Shown one piece after another: positions 9,322 through 18,838 of a stretch of DNA of 64,000 nucleotides. The notes under the pieces are model-generated. The model did not search any database and had not been told where the DNA came from. It worked only from the letters and a program-made list of their open reading frames with translations. Numbering within the stretch: position 1 is the stretch's first letter; each line of letters opens with the position of its first letter. The DNA lies in NCBI RefSeq assembly GCF_040222385.1, contig NZ_JAVKDF010000035.1, positions 496,001-560,000 on the forward strand, in the 5' to 3' direction. The position numbers and the translations under genes are program-made. Source of the stretch: Imperialibacter sp040222385. Lineage in GTDB: Bacteria > Bacteroidota > Bacteroidia > Cytophagales > Cyclobacteriaceae.

Positions 9322-10233
9322 ATGAAAACTAACCTTACCAAACTTGGGGTGGTGTCAATGCTGGCCTCCCTTTTTCTGTTCCCTACGTCATGCAGCTCTC
9401 CTGACAAATCGAAAGCTAATACTGAAGACCTGGCTGCCGCAGAGTTTGATGCAGCAGAACAGGAACTCGAAAATGAAATCGACAAAGTTATACACGACCT
9501 GCCTTCTCCGTCAGAAGTACCCTTTCTTCTGGAGGCTACTGGCGCTGATTTCAGAGCAGAATTTGTTAACGACCTAAGCAAAATAGAGAGCTACCTTACC
9601 TCCAACGATAAGTCCGCTCTTAACCTCGGCATCTACGCCGCCGATATAGGCTATCTTTCCTCATACAATCAGGCCCAGGAAGCGCTGGACTACATGGAAG
9701 GCTGCCAAAAAATGGCCGACAAAATCGGCATTGCTTCGGCGTTTGACATGTCGCTCCTTGCCCGGTTTGAAAAGAGCATTGGAAACAATGACTCGCTGGG
9801 CCTCATTATCAACGAGGCCATAAAGGTGGCTGAAGAAAAGCTGGAGGCCGGCGACAGGCTCACCATGGCAGCCCTTGTTTTGGCAGGGTCATTTGTGGAA
9901 GGCCTGTATATTTCGACACAGGTAATTGAACAATATCCAGCCGACCAACTGAGCGAGAGCAACCGGGACTTGATTCTTGAACCGCTTATGAGGATCGTGC
10001 TGAACCAAAAAATGGCGCTACTGGATCTTATTTCTGTTCTCAAGCACGTGGAGCAAGACGAAACCATTGCCAACGTGATCTCCGAAATGAATATCTTGAG
10101 GTTTCAGTATGAAGAATTGGCTGAATTGGAGCAGAAAATAAACAATAATGAAGGAGGCGTGGTTCTGCATCAGCATGACCTTCAAAAACTTGCCACTGAA
10201 ATACAAAGGGTAAGAAAAGACATTACCGGTTAA
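9322..10233 (+). CDS. Predicted lipoprotein, helical, function unknown
   Basis: 303 residues from the ATG at 9322 (MKTNLTKLG), chosen over in-frame ATGs because it places the signal peptide correctly: hydrophobic MLASLFLFPTSC with the lipobox Cys, then a Ser/Asp/Lys linker. The mature part is almost entirely alpha-helical and acidic, rich in Glu, Leu and Ala. I do not recognise a named domain; similar helical lipoproteins occur in Bacteroidetes. It ends just before a strong terminator, so it is probably a single-gene transcript separate from the ABC transporter that follows. Confidence 0.8.
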   Translation: MKTNLTKLGVVSMLASLFLFPTSCSSPDKSKANTEDLAAAEFDAAEQELENEIDKVIHDLPSPSEVPFLLEATGADFRAEFVNDLSKIESYLTSNDKSALNLGIYAADIGYLSSYNQAQEALDYMEGCQKMADKIGIASAFDMSLLARFEKSIGNNDSLGLIINEAIKVAEEKLEAGDRLTMAALVLAGSFVEGLYISTQVIEQYPADQLSESNRDLILEPLMRIVLNQKMALLDLISVLKHVEQDETIANVISEMNILRFQYEELAELEQKINNNEGGVVLHQHDLQKLATEIQRVRKDITG

Positions 10234-10266
10234 TTGAAAAAAGTATTAAAGTTTTGACCCTTCATC

Positions 10267-10299
10267 AAAGCATTGAACATTCCATTCAATGCTTTTTTT
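10267..10299 (+). terminator. Intrinsic terminator after lipoprotein gene
   Basis: Perfect 11-bp stem (10267-10277 with 10285-10295), 7-base loop, followed by a run of T to 10299. It lies 34 bases after the lipoprotein stop. Confidence 0.85.
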
Positions 10300-10338
10300 A
10301 TATTTAGAGGCGCCCTGACCACAACCGACAACTTTGCC

Positions 10339-13300
10339 ATGAGCGAACAACTACTTAAAGCGATTATACACCTGCTGGCAATTGTAGCCAAGGAAGACGA
10401 CGTAACGGACGACGAACGGCTATCCATTCTACAATTTCTTGAGGAGAATATAAGCAGGCAGGATCAGGATAAGTACATGAGCTTTTTCGATAGCCTGACG
10501 GCCGAAATGCTTCAGAAAGAAAATTTCGACGACAAGGCTGAGATCGTATCGCTTACTGAGGGTATCAACAAAGAGCTCACCCAGTCGCAGAAAATCGTAG
10601 TAATGATTGATCTCCTGGAGGTGATTGTGGCCGACGGAGAAATCAGCGAGCGGGAGCGGGAGTTGGTTTATTTCATTGGGGATCGATTCAATATCAAAGA
10701 CCCGGCTATCGATCTGATGAAAAAGTTTGTCATGTACACGGATCGCACCAAGCTTGACGACACCAACATACTGGTGGCAGATGATGGCATGGAGATTAGT
10801 CCCGCTAAATCTCACCACATTACACTGGACGGCCTCCCCGGCTTTATCGCTATTCTTCGAATTCCCGTTGTTGAGAACTACTTCATCAAATATGTAGGGA
10901 AGGGATCTCTTCACCTCAACGGCATACACCTGAAAAGCAACAGAATCCAAGCGTTTTCTTCAGGAAGCAGTGTGCGAAGCCGAATATCAAAATCGCTTTA
11001 TTACAGCGACGTGGTTTCCAAATTCAGAAACGAAACGGCTTCCACTAAAATTAGCTTTCAGGCAGACAACGTTTCCTTCAAGTTCAGAAATGGTAAGCTG
11101 GGCCTGCAAAATATTAATATAGCAGAAGACGGCGGAAAACTCATTGGCCTAATGGGCGGCAGTGGGGCTGGCAAGTCGACCCTCCTGAATGTGCTGAACA
11201 GCACCGAAAAGCCTTCGGAAGGGGTAGTGCTTATCAATGGCATCAATGTTCATAAAGACGGAAAAAAGATAGAGGGGGTCATTGGCTATGTGCCACAGGA
11301 TGACCTGCTCATAGAAGAGTTGTCAGTTTACCAAAACCTCTTTTATGCAGGCAAGCTTTGTTTTACTGATAAAACCGACGAGCAAATTGACGAGTTAGTC
11401 GTAAAAACGCTCCAATCGCTGGGCCTTATCGAAACCAGGGATTTAAAAGTAGGTTCTCCTCTTCAAAAGACTATCAGCGGGGGACAGCGTAAGCGGCTGA
11501 ATATCGGCCTTGAACTGCTCCGGGAGCCTTCTGTGCTTTTCGTAGATGAACCAACCAGTGGACTATCTTCAAGAGACTCTGAGAACATCATGGACCTGCT
11601 GAAGGAGCTCTCTCTAAAAGGGAAAATGGTGTTTGTGGTCATCCACCAGCCATCGTCGGAGATTTTCAAAATGTTTGACAAGCTGGTGATCCTCGACGTG
11701 GGCGGCTACCAGATCTACTATGGCAACCCTGTGGACGCAGTAATCTACTTTAAAAACATTGTGAACCTGGTAGATGCGGAACGAGGCGAATGTATTGAAT
11801 GCGGCAACGTTAATCCCGAGCAAATTTTCAACATCATCGAAACCAAGGTGGTAAACGAGTACGGGCACGTGACTGACAAACGAAAGTTCCAACCCCTGGA
11901 CTGGTACGGTTTCTTCAAAAAGCACATCACGCTACCCAGAGTAAAGCCAGAACCGTCGCTGCCCGAAAAAACGCTCAGTATACCCAACAGACTTAAGCAG
12001 ATAAGAATCTTCGCTACAAGAGATCTCCTATCCAAGTTTTCCAACCAACAGTACCTGGCCATTAATTTGCTGGAGGCGCCCTTGCTGGCCGCTCTCCTGG
12101 CCTACATCGTCAGGTATTATGACCCCTCCAAATCATACAGCTTCTACGAGAATCTCAACATAGTGGCATTTTTCTTCATGAGTGTGATTGTAGCGTTATT
12201 CATGGGGCTCACAGTAAGTGCTGAGGAGATCATTAAAGACAGTAAAATCCTGAAAAGAGAGGCCTTTCTGCACCTGAGCAGAATGAGCTATCTTGTTTCC
12301 AAGCTGCTGATTCTTTTTTCATTCTCTGCCATCCAAACGTTGTTTTATGTTCTCATAGGAGACTGGATTCTCGAGATTGACAGCATGACCTGGTCGTACT
12401 GGCTGGTGCTCTTCTCAGTATCCTGCTTTGCCAACGTGTTGGGCCTGAACATATCATCTGCTTTCAATTCAGCCATTACTATTTATATTATCATTCCCAT
12501 CCTGCTCATTCCACAGCTGATTTTGAGCGGAGTGGTGGTAAACTTCGACAAGCTCAACCCAACATTTGCCAACAACACTAAAGTGCCGGTCATTGGTGAA
12601 ATAATGGCCTCAAGGTGGGCCTTTGAAGCCCTGGCTGTTACCCAGTACAAAGACAACCCGTTCACCAGCCAATTCTATCAGTTTGATAAAGACATGGCCC
12701 AGTCGGAGTTCAAAACCGTGTACTGGGCGCCAAAGCTGGAAGCAGCACTGGAGTATTGCCACAACGTAACTGACAAGGAAAAATATGCCGCCTCCCTGGA
12801 AGAGAGATTCACACTACTCCGCAACGAGTTGGGCAAGGAACTCGATATGATCGGCTACGACAAGCTACCTTCCTACGAAAAGCTGAACGTAAAGGACTTC
12901 GATGAAGCCACCTTTGAGGCGGGCATGGACTTTATGAAAGCCATGAGAAAGCTCTACAACAATCGATACAATAAGGCTTTCAAAGAAAAGGACGAAACCG
13001 TTCAGTCACTTACAAAAACTGATGAGGAGAGGCAGGAGTACATTGCGTTGAAAAATGAGTACGAAAATGAAAGCATTGGGCAGATGGTGAAAAACACTGC
13101 CGTGCAGGAAAGAATCATCGAAAAAAGAGGCCACCTTATCCAAAAAATATACCCTATTTATAGCAGGCCCCAACCTTTGCACCCATTTGACTTCAGGGCT
13201 GGGTTCTTTGTGCCGGAAAAACACTTTCTGGGAACATACTACCCTACCCTGTACTTCAACGCTGCCATTATCTGGGTGATGAGCATCATCCTTATCATCA

Positions 13301-13377
13301 CCCTTTATTTTGATATACCCAAAAAAGTAATGAAGGGATTCAGTGGCGTCCCCTCTATGCGAAAACCAAGAAAATGA
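10339..13377 (+). CDS. ABCG-type ABC transporter with N-terminal TerB-like domain
   Basis: 1012 residues from the ATG at 10339 (MSEQLLKAI); the in-frame ATG at 10273 lies inside the terminator and is rejected. Residues 1-140 are a TerB-like helical domain (IVAKEDDVTDDERLS, VADGEISERERELV; the acidic repeats resemble TerB metal-binding motifs). A beta-rich linker (about 140-235) follows. The ATPase has Walker A GGSGAGKST (about 272-280), signature ISGGQ (about 377), Walker B VLFVDEPTSGL and H-loop VIHQPSS, the ABCG form. An ABC2-type membrane domain (about 570-755) is followed by a long hydrophilic segment (about 760-960) and a last helix near 975. Half-transporter with both domains on one chain. 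Substrate unknown. Its stop overlaps the next start (ATGA). Confidence 0.9.
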   Translation: MSEQLLKAIIHLLAIVAKEDDVTDDERLSILQFLEENISRQDQDKYMSFFDSLTAEMLQKENFDDKAEIVSLTEGINKELTQSQKIVVMIDLLEVIVADGEISERERELVYFIGDRFNIKDPAIDLMKKFVMYTDRTKLDDTNILVADDGMEISPAKSHHITLDGLPGFIAILRIPVVENYFIKYVGKGSLHLNGIHLKSNRIQAFSSGSSVRSRISKSLYYSDVVSKFRNETASTKISFQADNVSFKFRNGKLGLQNINIAEDGGKLIGLMGGSGAGKSTLLNVLNSTEKPSEGVVLINGINVHKDGKKIEGVIGYVPQDDLLIEELSVYQNLFYAGKLCFTDKTDEQIDELVVKTLQSLGLIETRDLKVGSPLQKTISGGQRKRLNIGLELLREPSVLFVDEPTSGLSSRDSENIMDLLKELSLKGKMVFVVIHQPSSEIFKMFDKLVILDVGGYQIYYGNPVDAVIYFKNIVNLVDAERGECIECGNVNPEQIFNIIETKVVNEYGHVTDKRKFQPLDWYGFFKKHITLPRVKPEPSLPEKTLSIPNRLKQIRIFATRDLLSKFSNQQYLAINLLEAPLLAALLAYIVRYYDPSKSYSFYENLNIVAFFFMSVIVALFMGLTVSAEEIIKDSKILKREAFLHLSRMSYLVSKLLILFSFSAIQTLFYVLIGDWILEIDSMTWSYWLVLFSVSCFANVLGLNISSAFNSAITIYIIIPILLIPQLILSGVVVNFDKLNPTFANNTKVPVIGEIMASRWAFEALAVTQYKDNPFTSQFYQFDKDMAQSEFKTVYWAPKLEAALEYCHNVTDKEKYAASLEERFTLLRNELGKELDMIGYDKLPSYEKLNVKDFDEATFEAGMDFMKAMRKLYNNRYNKAFKEKDETVQSLTKTDEERQEYIALKNEYENESIGQMVKNTAVQERIIEKRGHLIQKIYPIYSRPQPLHPFDFRAGFFVPEKHFLGTYYPTLYFNAAIIWVMSIILIITLYFDIPKKVMKGFSGVPSMRKPRK

Positions 13378-16171
13378 TGTACCGTAGTTTCAAAATTTGC
13401 CTGTGCCTGGCAGTAGCTTTTGGCACTTCTGATCTATTGGCTCAAAAAAGAGCGCTGACACACGACGATGTGGCCGGTTGGAACAAAATTAAAACCAAAG
13501 ACCTTTCGTCCGATGGCAAATGGGCCGAATACATTTTCGGCCCTGATGAAGGTGACAACACCCTCGTTATTAAAAATCTAAGTACCAAAACCGACTTTTT
13601 CATTCCCCGTGGCAGCAAGCCAAAATTCACTTTCGACGCAAAGCACCTGATCGCTCTGGTGGAGCCACAGCTGGACTCGGTGAGAGCCCTGAAACGGCTC
13701 AAGAAAAAGAAAGACGAGCTACCAAAGACTCGCTGGCTATCTACAAGCTCGCCGATGGTTCCCTTGAAAAAATAGCAGAAGTAAAATCCTTTAAACTGCC
13801 GGAAAAGAACGGAGAGTGGCTGGCCTATTTGTCAGCAGCAAAACCAGATAAGAAAGACTCTACGTCAAAAAAAACTAAAAAAATAAGCGACGACAACGGC
13901 TACACGCTACATGTGCTTAGGCTAGCGGATGGATCGCACCAGAGCTATCCGTTCGTAACCAGCTACGAGTTTAGCGAAAATGGCAGCAGGCTGGCATTTC
14001 AGTCAACTGGTGACGACAAAGGCTTTTCGCCAGGCGTTTATACCGTGAGCAAAAGCGACCTTGCCATGAAACCGGTGTTTCGCAGCAAGGGAAAATACGA
14101 TGGTCTCAGGCTGTCAAACGATGGCAGCAGACTGGCCTTTCTTTTTGATAGCGACACATTGAAAAAGCCCTTTCAAACGTATGGCCTTTTTCAATGGACG
14201 CCGGGCCAGGACAGCGGCAGGGTGATCGTAAAGGCCGACGACGCCTTTCTGATGAAAGACTGGCAAATGGCTCCTCAGGACTTGAAGTTCAGCGATGACA
14301 ATAAGCGGCTTTTTTTTGGCACCCAACCCAAGCCTCTTGTGGGAGACACTACGCTGCTGGATGAAGAAAAAGCCAAAGTGGATGTATGGCATTACAAAGA
14401 TGATTATCTGCAGCCAAGGCAGAAAGTGCTGTCGGACGAGCAACTCAAAAGAGGCTATCTGGCCGTATACCATTTTGACAGCAAGAAACCCGTACAGCTG
14501 GGAAACCTTCAGTTGCAGGAGGTAAAAATCACAAAGGAAGGTGTCGGCAACTTTGCCCTTGGCGGCTATGAATCAGCCGAGTACAGAGTGGTTTCTCAAT
14601 GGGAAGGGTCGCCAATTAATCAGGACATTTACATTATCAATATCAACACTGGCGCAGCTAAGCTGGCAAAAAGAAAGGCCCGGGTGATGGAGAATATTTC
14701 ACCCGCCGGCAAGTTCGGCTACTGGTACGATGTGGCCGACAGCGCCTGGTACAGTCTGGAAATGGCATCCGGCACCATTCGCAAGCTAACTGACAACTCA
14801 AAAGTCCTCTTTTCGGATGAGGAAAACGACTCTCCAAATTTCCCCTCTCCTTATGGCATTGCTGGCTGGCTGGAGAACGACAGCCACATCCTCGTTTACG
14901 ACAGGTATGATATTTGGAAAATTGATCCCTTGAACCCTGCCACCAAAGAGCGGATTACCCGCAACGGCCGTGAAACTACTGTTACCTATCGTTACTTAAA
15001 GACGGATCCAGAGGAAACTTCGATCAAGGCCAATGCTGAGATAGTGCTGAAGGGTTTCCAGAATGAGAAAAAGCAGCACGGCTTTTTTGGGCTTAAGCTC
15101 AAAGAAAGTGCCGCTCCTTCACAGTTGATAATGGAAGATGCCCAGCTTCAATTTGAAAAGAAAGCTTTAAATGCTGACACGTGGCTCGTTACCTGGGAAA
15201 CCTACCGTGAGTTTCCCAACCTGCAGCTCACCAACAGCAAATTCTTGAACTTAGAACAAATAAGCGACGTAAATCCGCAGCAGCAGAATTTCCTTTGGGG
15301 AACGGAAGAATTGTTCAACTGGGTGTCACTCGACGGCATTCCGCTCGAAGGTATGCTCTTTAAACCAGACAACTTTGACCCAAAGAAAAAGTACCCGATG
15401 ATGGTCTATTTCTACGAGCAAAATGCCGATAACTTTCACAATCATATCACTCCTGAATTTGGGAGGTCAATCATCAACTTCACCTTCTACACGTCAAGGG
15501 GCTATGTGGTGTTTGTGCCCGACATCGTTTACAAAATTGGCTATCCCGGAGAAAGCGCCATCAATTGCGTCATGCCCGGCGTTACATCGCTCATATCGCA
15601 GGGCTTTATTGACAAGGACAGAATAGGCGTACAGGGCCATAGTTGGGGTGGATATCAGATAGCCTATATGGTTACCAAAACCCAGCTATTCAAAGCAGCC
15701 GAAGCAGGTGCCCCTGTGCCAAACATGACAAGTGCCTATGGTGGCATTCGCTGGCAAACAGGGCTAAGCAGAATGTTCCAATACGAACATACACAAAGCC
15801 GTATCGGTGGATCTCTTTGGGAATACCCACTAAGGTTTCTGGAGAACTCTCCGCTGTTCTGGCTCGACAAGGTCAATACACCGCTGCTGATCATGCACAA
15901 CGACGCCGACGGGCATGTACCCTGGTACCAGGGTATTGAATTGTTTTCAGCGCTCAAAAGGCTCGGAAAGCCCACCTGGATGATTTCGTACAACGACCAG
16001 CCACACTGGCCTTTGAGGTATCCCAACAGAAAAGACTGGACGATACGTATGCAACAGTATTTCGATTATTACCTGATGGATGCCCCTGCCCCACTATGGA
16101 TGACTGAGGGCGTTCCAGCGGTTGAAAAAGGCATCAATTATGGTCTTGAACTAAGCGAAGACAACAAGTAA
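13374..16171 (+). pseudogene. S9 prolyl-oligopeptidase family peptidase, interrupted by a one-base frameshift
   Basis: One gene in two frames. Frame one (13374-13775) gives a signal peptide and the start of a beta-propeller. The continuation is in the -1 frame, reading through to 16171. At 13725-13729 the bases AAGAC encode K in the first frame and D in the second, so AAG-GAC with one G lost would restore ...LPKDSLAIYKLADGS... Downstream the S9 catalytic domain is complete: nucleophile GHSWGGY (Ser near 15641), Asp in NDADGHVPW, His in QPHWPLRY. Family members are secreted or periplasmic peptidases of about 930 residues, which matches the joined length. The start overlaps the ABC stop. Sequencing or assembly error, true mutation and recoding are all possible; the first two are likelier. 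Confidence 0.85.
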
Positions 16172-16175
16172 AACC

Positions 16176-16943
16176 ATGTTTTTCATCCTCTCCAAAATTC
16201 TTAGCTGGCTGCTTACGCCCATTAGCTGGGTAATGCTTTGCATGTTGCTGCCTTACTTTATCAAAAGAAAAGGCTTAAAAAAGAGGCTGAGACTTATTGG
16301 GCTTTCTCTGCTGGTCTTTTTCACCAATCCTGCTATTTCTAATTTAGCCATGAAGCTATGGGAAGTGAAGCCTGTTTTGATCAGCAGTCTCCCTGAGCAC
16401 GCTGCTGTTGGCGTTGTTCTCACAGGTGTTACCAACCCTATCCAAGAGCCAAAAGATAGGGTACACTTCAACAAGGGTGCCGATAGAATCATTCACGCTA
16501 TTCAGCTCTACCATGAAGGCAAAATAGACAACATCCTGATCACAGGTGGTTCTGGTTCTCTGCTTCATCAGGAAGTATCCGAATCTGAGGGATTGAAACA
16601 AACCGCTCTAATGGCTGGCGTTTCTCCCGACCACCTCTTCGTTGAGGGTGATTCCCGCAACACCAGAGAGAACGCCCTTTACAGTGCCGAGCTTATTAAA
16701 AAAAACTGGCCAGAAAAACCGTTTCTGTTAATCACATCCGCTTTTCACATGCGGCGATCACTGGCTTGCTTCAGAAAGGTTGGGCTCCAACCTGTGGCGT
16801 TCAGCACCGATCTTTACTCGGGCCCATGGGAATGGAATCCTTTGGATTTAATAATTCCGTCCAGCAACAGCCTCCGCATTTGGGAAGTGTTAATTAGAGA
16901 GTGGGTCGGCATCACTAGTTACAAAGTGGCTGGTTATATCTAA
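16176..16943 (+). CDS. DUF218/YdcF-ElyC-like membrane protein
   Basis: 255 residues. Two N-terminal membrane helices (about 3-30 and 36-52) and then a DUF218 domain: GVVLTGVTNP, ADRIIHAIQLYHEGK, ILITGGSGS, EGDSRNTRENA, FLLITSAFHMRRS. The pattern (GG-S, ST/NTxENA, SxFHMxRS) is that of SanA/ElyC/YdcF proteins, linked to envelope integrity and possibly to lipid-carrier metabolism in Gram-negative bacteria. Only 4 bases after the S9 peptidase stop, so likely in one transcript with the ABC transporter and peptidase. Confidence 0.88.
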   Translation: MFFILSKILSWLLTPISWVMLCMLLPYFIKRKGLKKRLRLIGLSLLVFFTNPAISNLAMKLWEVKPVLISSLPEHAAVGVVLTGVTNPIQEPKDRVHFNKGADRIIHAIQLYHEGKIDNILITGGSGSLLHQEVSESEGLKQTALMAGVSPDHLFVEGDSRNTRENALYSAELIKKNWPEKPFLLITSAFHMRRSLACFRKVGLQPVAFSTDLYSGPWEWNPLDLIIPSSNSLRIWEVLIREWVGITSYKVAGYI

Positions 16944-17007
16944 CTACTTCTAAAATAAACAACGGCCGCCAACTGGCTTTCGCCAAACAAATTGGTATAT
17001 TTAATGT

Positions 17008-17036
17008 TATTATCAGCAATAATTTTGTTGATAATA
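17008..17036. other. A/T-rich inverted repeat in a gene-free stretch (16944-17291)
   Basis: The 348-base gap between the DUF218 gene and the response regulator holds no gene I can support. It contains a 12-bp-arm inverted repeat (17008-17019 with 17025-17036, one mismatch, 5-base loop). No T-run follows, so terminator or operator function is uncertain. Confidence 0.4.
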
Positions 17037-17291
17037 TACATTTAAGTTCGACCTATTCGGCTCGCTATCAATAAAAAAAAGCAGGTGAAAATCTTCTTCC
17101 CTGCCAAAATCTACTCTCCAAAAGCATTCGATAAAATTTAAAGTAGATACATACAAATAATTCAGTCTTTCAACTAGATTAGAGAACAGTCATTAAACAA
17201 CGGTTGTTATAAGTAGGTATCAATTTGCAGGCCATCACTCCTTTTAAAATCAATAGTACAAACTAATTGAATACACATTCTCTGGATCTCT

Positions 17292-17690
17292 ATGAAGCGA
17301 GTAGTAATTATAGATGATGATGAAATTTTCCAGTTTCTCTGTAGCAAAGCATTGGAAAACATCGGACTCACTAAAGAGATTAAAAAGTTCACGAACAGCC
17401 AGAAAGGGCTTGACTATCTCACCAAACAACTGACTGAAGAAAGTTACCCAACCATGCTGATGGTAGATATCAACATGCCTTTACTTGATGGATGGGAAAT
17501 AATAGAGGGCTTAGAAAAAGCAGGATCCAGTTTCATCAAAAACTGCAAGGTTTTTATCCTCTCGTCCTCAGTAGATATAAAGGACAAAGAGAAAGCCCTG
17601 TCTTATAAATCAGTAACCGGATTCATCATAAAGCCACTGTCTGAGTCTAATCTCAGAAGTATCGCCAAAGAACACTTTGGGCTCAGCTAA
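17292..17690 (+). CDS. Single-domain response regulator (CheY-like receiver)
   Basis: 132 residues, only a receiver domain. Acidic pocket DDD at 8-10, phosphoacceptor Asp59 in MVDINMPLLDGW, Ser91 (ILSSS) and Lys114 (IIKPL) are all present, so phosphorylation should work. No output domain, so it acts by protein contact in a phosphorelay or as a phosphate sink. No histidine kinase is adjacent; the partner must be elsewhere. It stands alone, 348 bases from the previous gene and convergent with the YeeE pair. Confidence 0.95.
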   Translation: MKRVVIIDDDEIFQFLCSKALENIGLTKEIKKFTNSQKGLDYLTKQLTEESYPTMLMVDINMPLLDGWEIIEGLEKAGSSFIKNCKVFILSSSVDIKDKEKALSYKSVTGFIIKPLSESNLRSIAKEHFGLS

Positions 17691-17726
17691 AGGCAAGGCT
17701 CTGTGTTAATCCAATCCTTCATCCTT

Positions 17727-18137
17727 TTAATGCGGGAGTTTCTTTTGAAGGGCTCCATACGTCCACGTGCCCAGCAGTGCACTGGCTAGTGCTACTATCA
17801 TAACGGTGGTTCCACTTCCAACCAGAGCGTACAGCGGACCCGGACAAGCGCCGGTCAATGCCCAGCCGAGACCGAAAATTGTGCCGCCAATCACTACTCC
17901 TTTGTCCATCCGCTTGGCCGGAAGGGTAACGGTTTCTCCATCAATTGTTTTCAGGGAAAGTCTCCGGATAATAAATACGAGTACAGCGCCCACCACTACT
18001 GCTGAGCCAATAATCCCATACATATGTATGGACTGAAACCGAAACATCTCCTGAATCCTGAACCAGGAAATAACCTCAGCTTTCGTCAGAATAACACCAA
18101 AGACGATTCCCAAAAATAAATACCTGATATTTTTCAT
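17727..18137 (-). CDS. YeeE/YedE-type sulfur transporter half (C-terminal-like)
   Basis: 136 residues, four predicted membrane helices, with the family motif TGACPGPLYALVG that carries the conserved Cys thought to relay thiosulfate in TsuA/YeeE proteins. It is one half of the transporter; the other half (GGCTSGH motif) is the gene upstream, 9 bases away on the same strand. Together they form the two-gene YeeE/YedE arrangement common in Bacteroidetes. Role: import of thiosulfate or a related sulfur species. Neighbouring TauE/SafE gene supports a sulfur module. Confidence 0.9.
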   Translation of the reverse strand: MKNIRYLFLGIVFGVILTKAEVISWFRIQEMFRFQSIHMYGIIGSAVVVGAVLVFIIRRLSLKTIDGETVTLPAKRMDKGVVIGGTIFGLGWALTGACPGPLYALVGSGTTVMIVALASALLGTWTYGALQKKLPH

Positions 18138-18146
18138 GGCGCAATT

Positions 18147-18704
18147 TTAAAAAAGAAAGTCAAACAGGAAATGAGTCATAATCAGCCCCCCAACAAAGAA
18201 GCTAATAGAAGCCACAAGGGAAGCCATCTGAAAATAGGAAAGGCCAAACATGGTGTGGCCTGAGGTGCAGCCCCCTGCATACCTGGTGCCAAAGCCCACG
18301 AGAAAACCACCGAGGATAATAAAAATAAATCCCTTGGCTGTCAATAAGTTGGGCCAGGAGAAAAGCTCTACAGGTGCCAGGCCATGGAAATCGGAAATGC
18401 CAAGGGCCATCAACTCACTCTTTGTAGAATCAGAAATAGCAACAGGTGATCCGTCAGAAAGGAATTGACTGGATAGAAATGCACCAATGACAATTCCAGC
18501 AACAAAAACGAGGTTCCAGGTGCGTTCCCTCCAGTTGTATTTGAACAGCTCAATCCCTGATGGGAAGCATGCGGCACAGATATCCCTCAGGGACGACGAT
18601 ATACCAAAAGTCTTGTTCCCTAGCAAAAGGAAAGCAGGGGTAATGAGCCCAATCAGCGGGCCAGCCACGTACCACGGCCATGGCGATTTTAACCATTCCA
18701 TCAT
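18147..18704 (-). CDS. YeeE/YedE-type sulfur transporter half (N-terminal-like)
   Basis: 185 residues, several membrane helices, with GTRYAGGCTSGHTMFGLS, the second conserved Cys motif of YeeE/YedE transporters, near residue 145. A further Cys pair lies near the N-terminus (ICAACFPSG). It precedes the GACPGP half by 9 bases. The ATG at 18704 is followed by a second Met; either could start translation. A short reading-frame remnant lies immediately upstream (18710-18810). Confidence 0.9.
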   Translation of the reverse strand: MMEWLKSPWPWYVAGPLIGLITPAFLLLGNKTFGISSSLRDICAACFPSGIELFKYNWRERTWNLVFVAGIVIGAFLSSQFLSDGSPVAISDSTKSELMALGISDFHGLAPVELFSWPNLLTAKGFIFIILGGFLVGFGTRYAGGCTSGHTMFGLSYFQMASLVASISFFVGGLIMTHFLFDFLF

Positions 18705-18744
18705 AAGTTACTCTTTCAGGTGTTGAAGTTGCTGCAAGAAGGTG

Positions 18745-18810
18745 TTATTGTCGGGAATTCCATTCTTCTCGCAGATTCGAAAATAACGGTTCTACTTCAA
18801 AATAGTTCAT
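18745..18810 (-). other. Possible leader peptide or gene remnant before the YeeE pair
   Basis: An ATG at 18810 opens a 21-codon frame (MNYFEVEPLF...). A second, overlapping frame reads ICEKNGIPDNN...LQHLKE and ends three bases before the YeeE start. The two would join as one peptide with a one-base shift. It may be the tail of a degraded gene or a translated leader. Support is only protein-like composition. Confidence 0.25.
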
Positions 18811-18838
18811 GTAGGTACATCTTTAGTTTAAAATAGCA

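Noticed and set aside
10273..10338. Earlier ATG for the ABC transporter
   Set aside because: It falls within the terminator of the previous gene; the ATG at 10339 starts the TerB-like domain.
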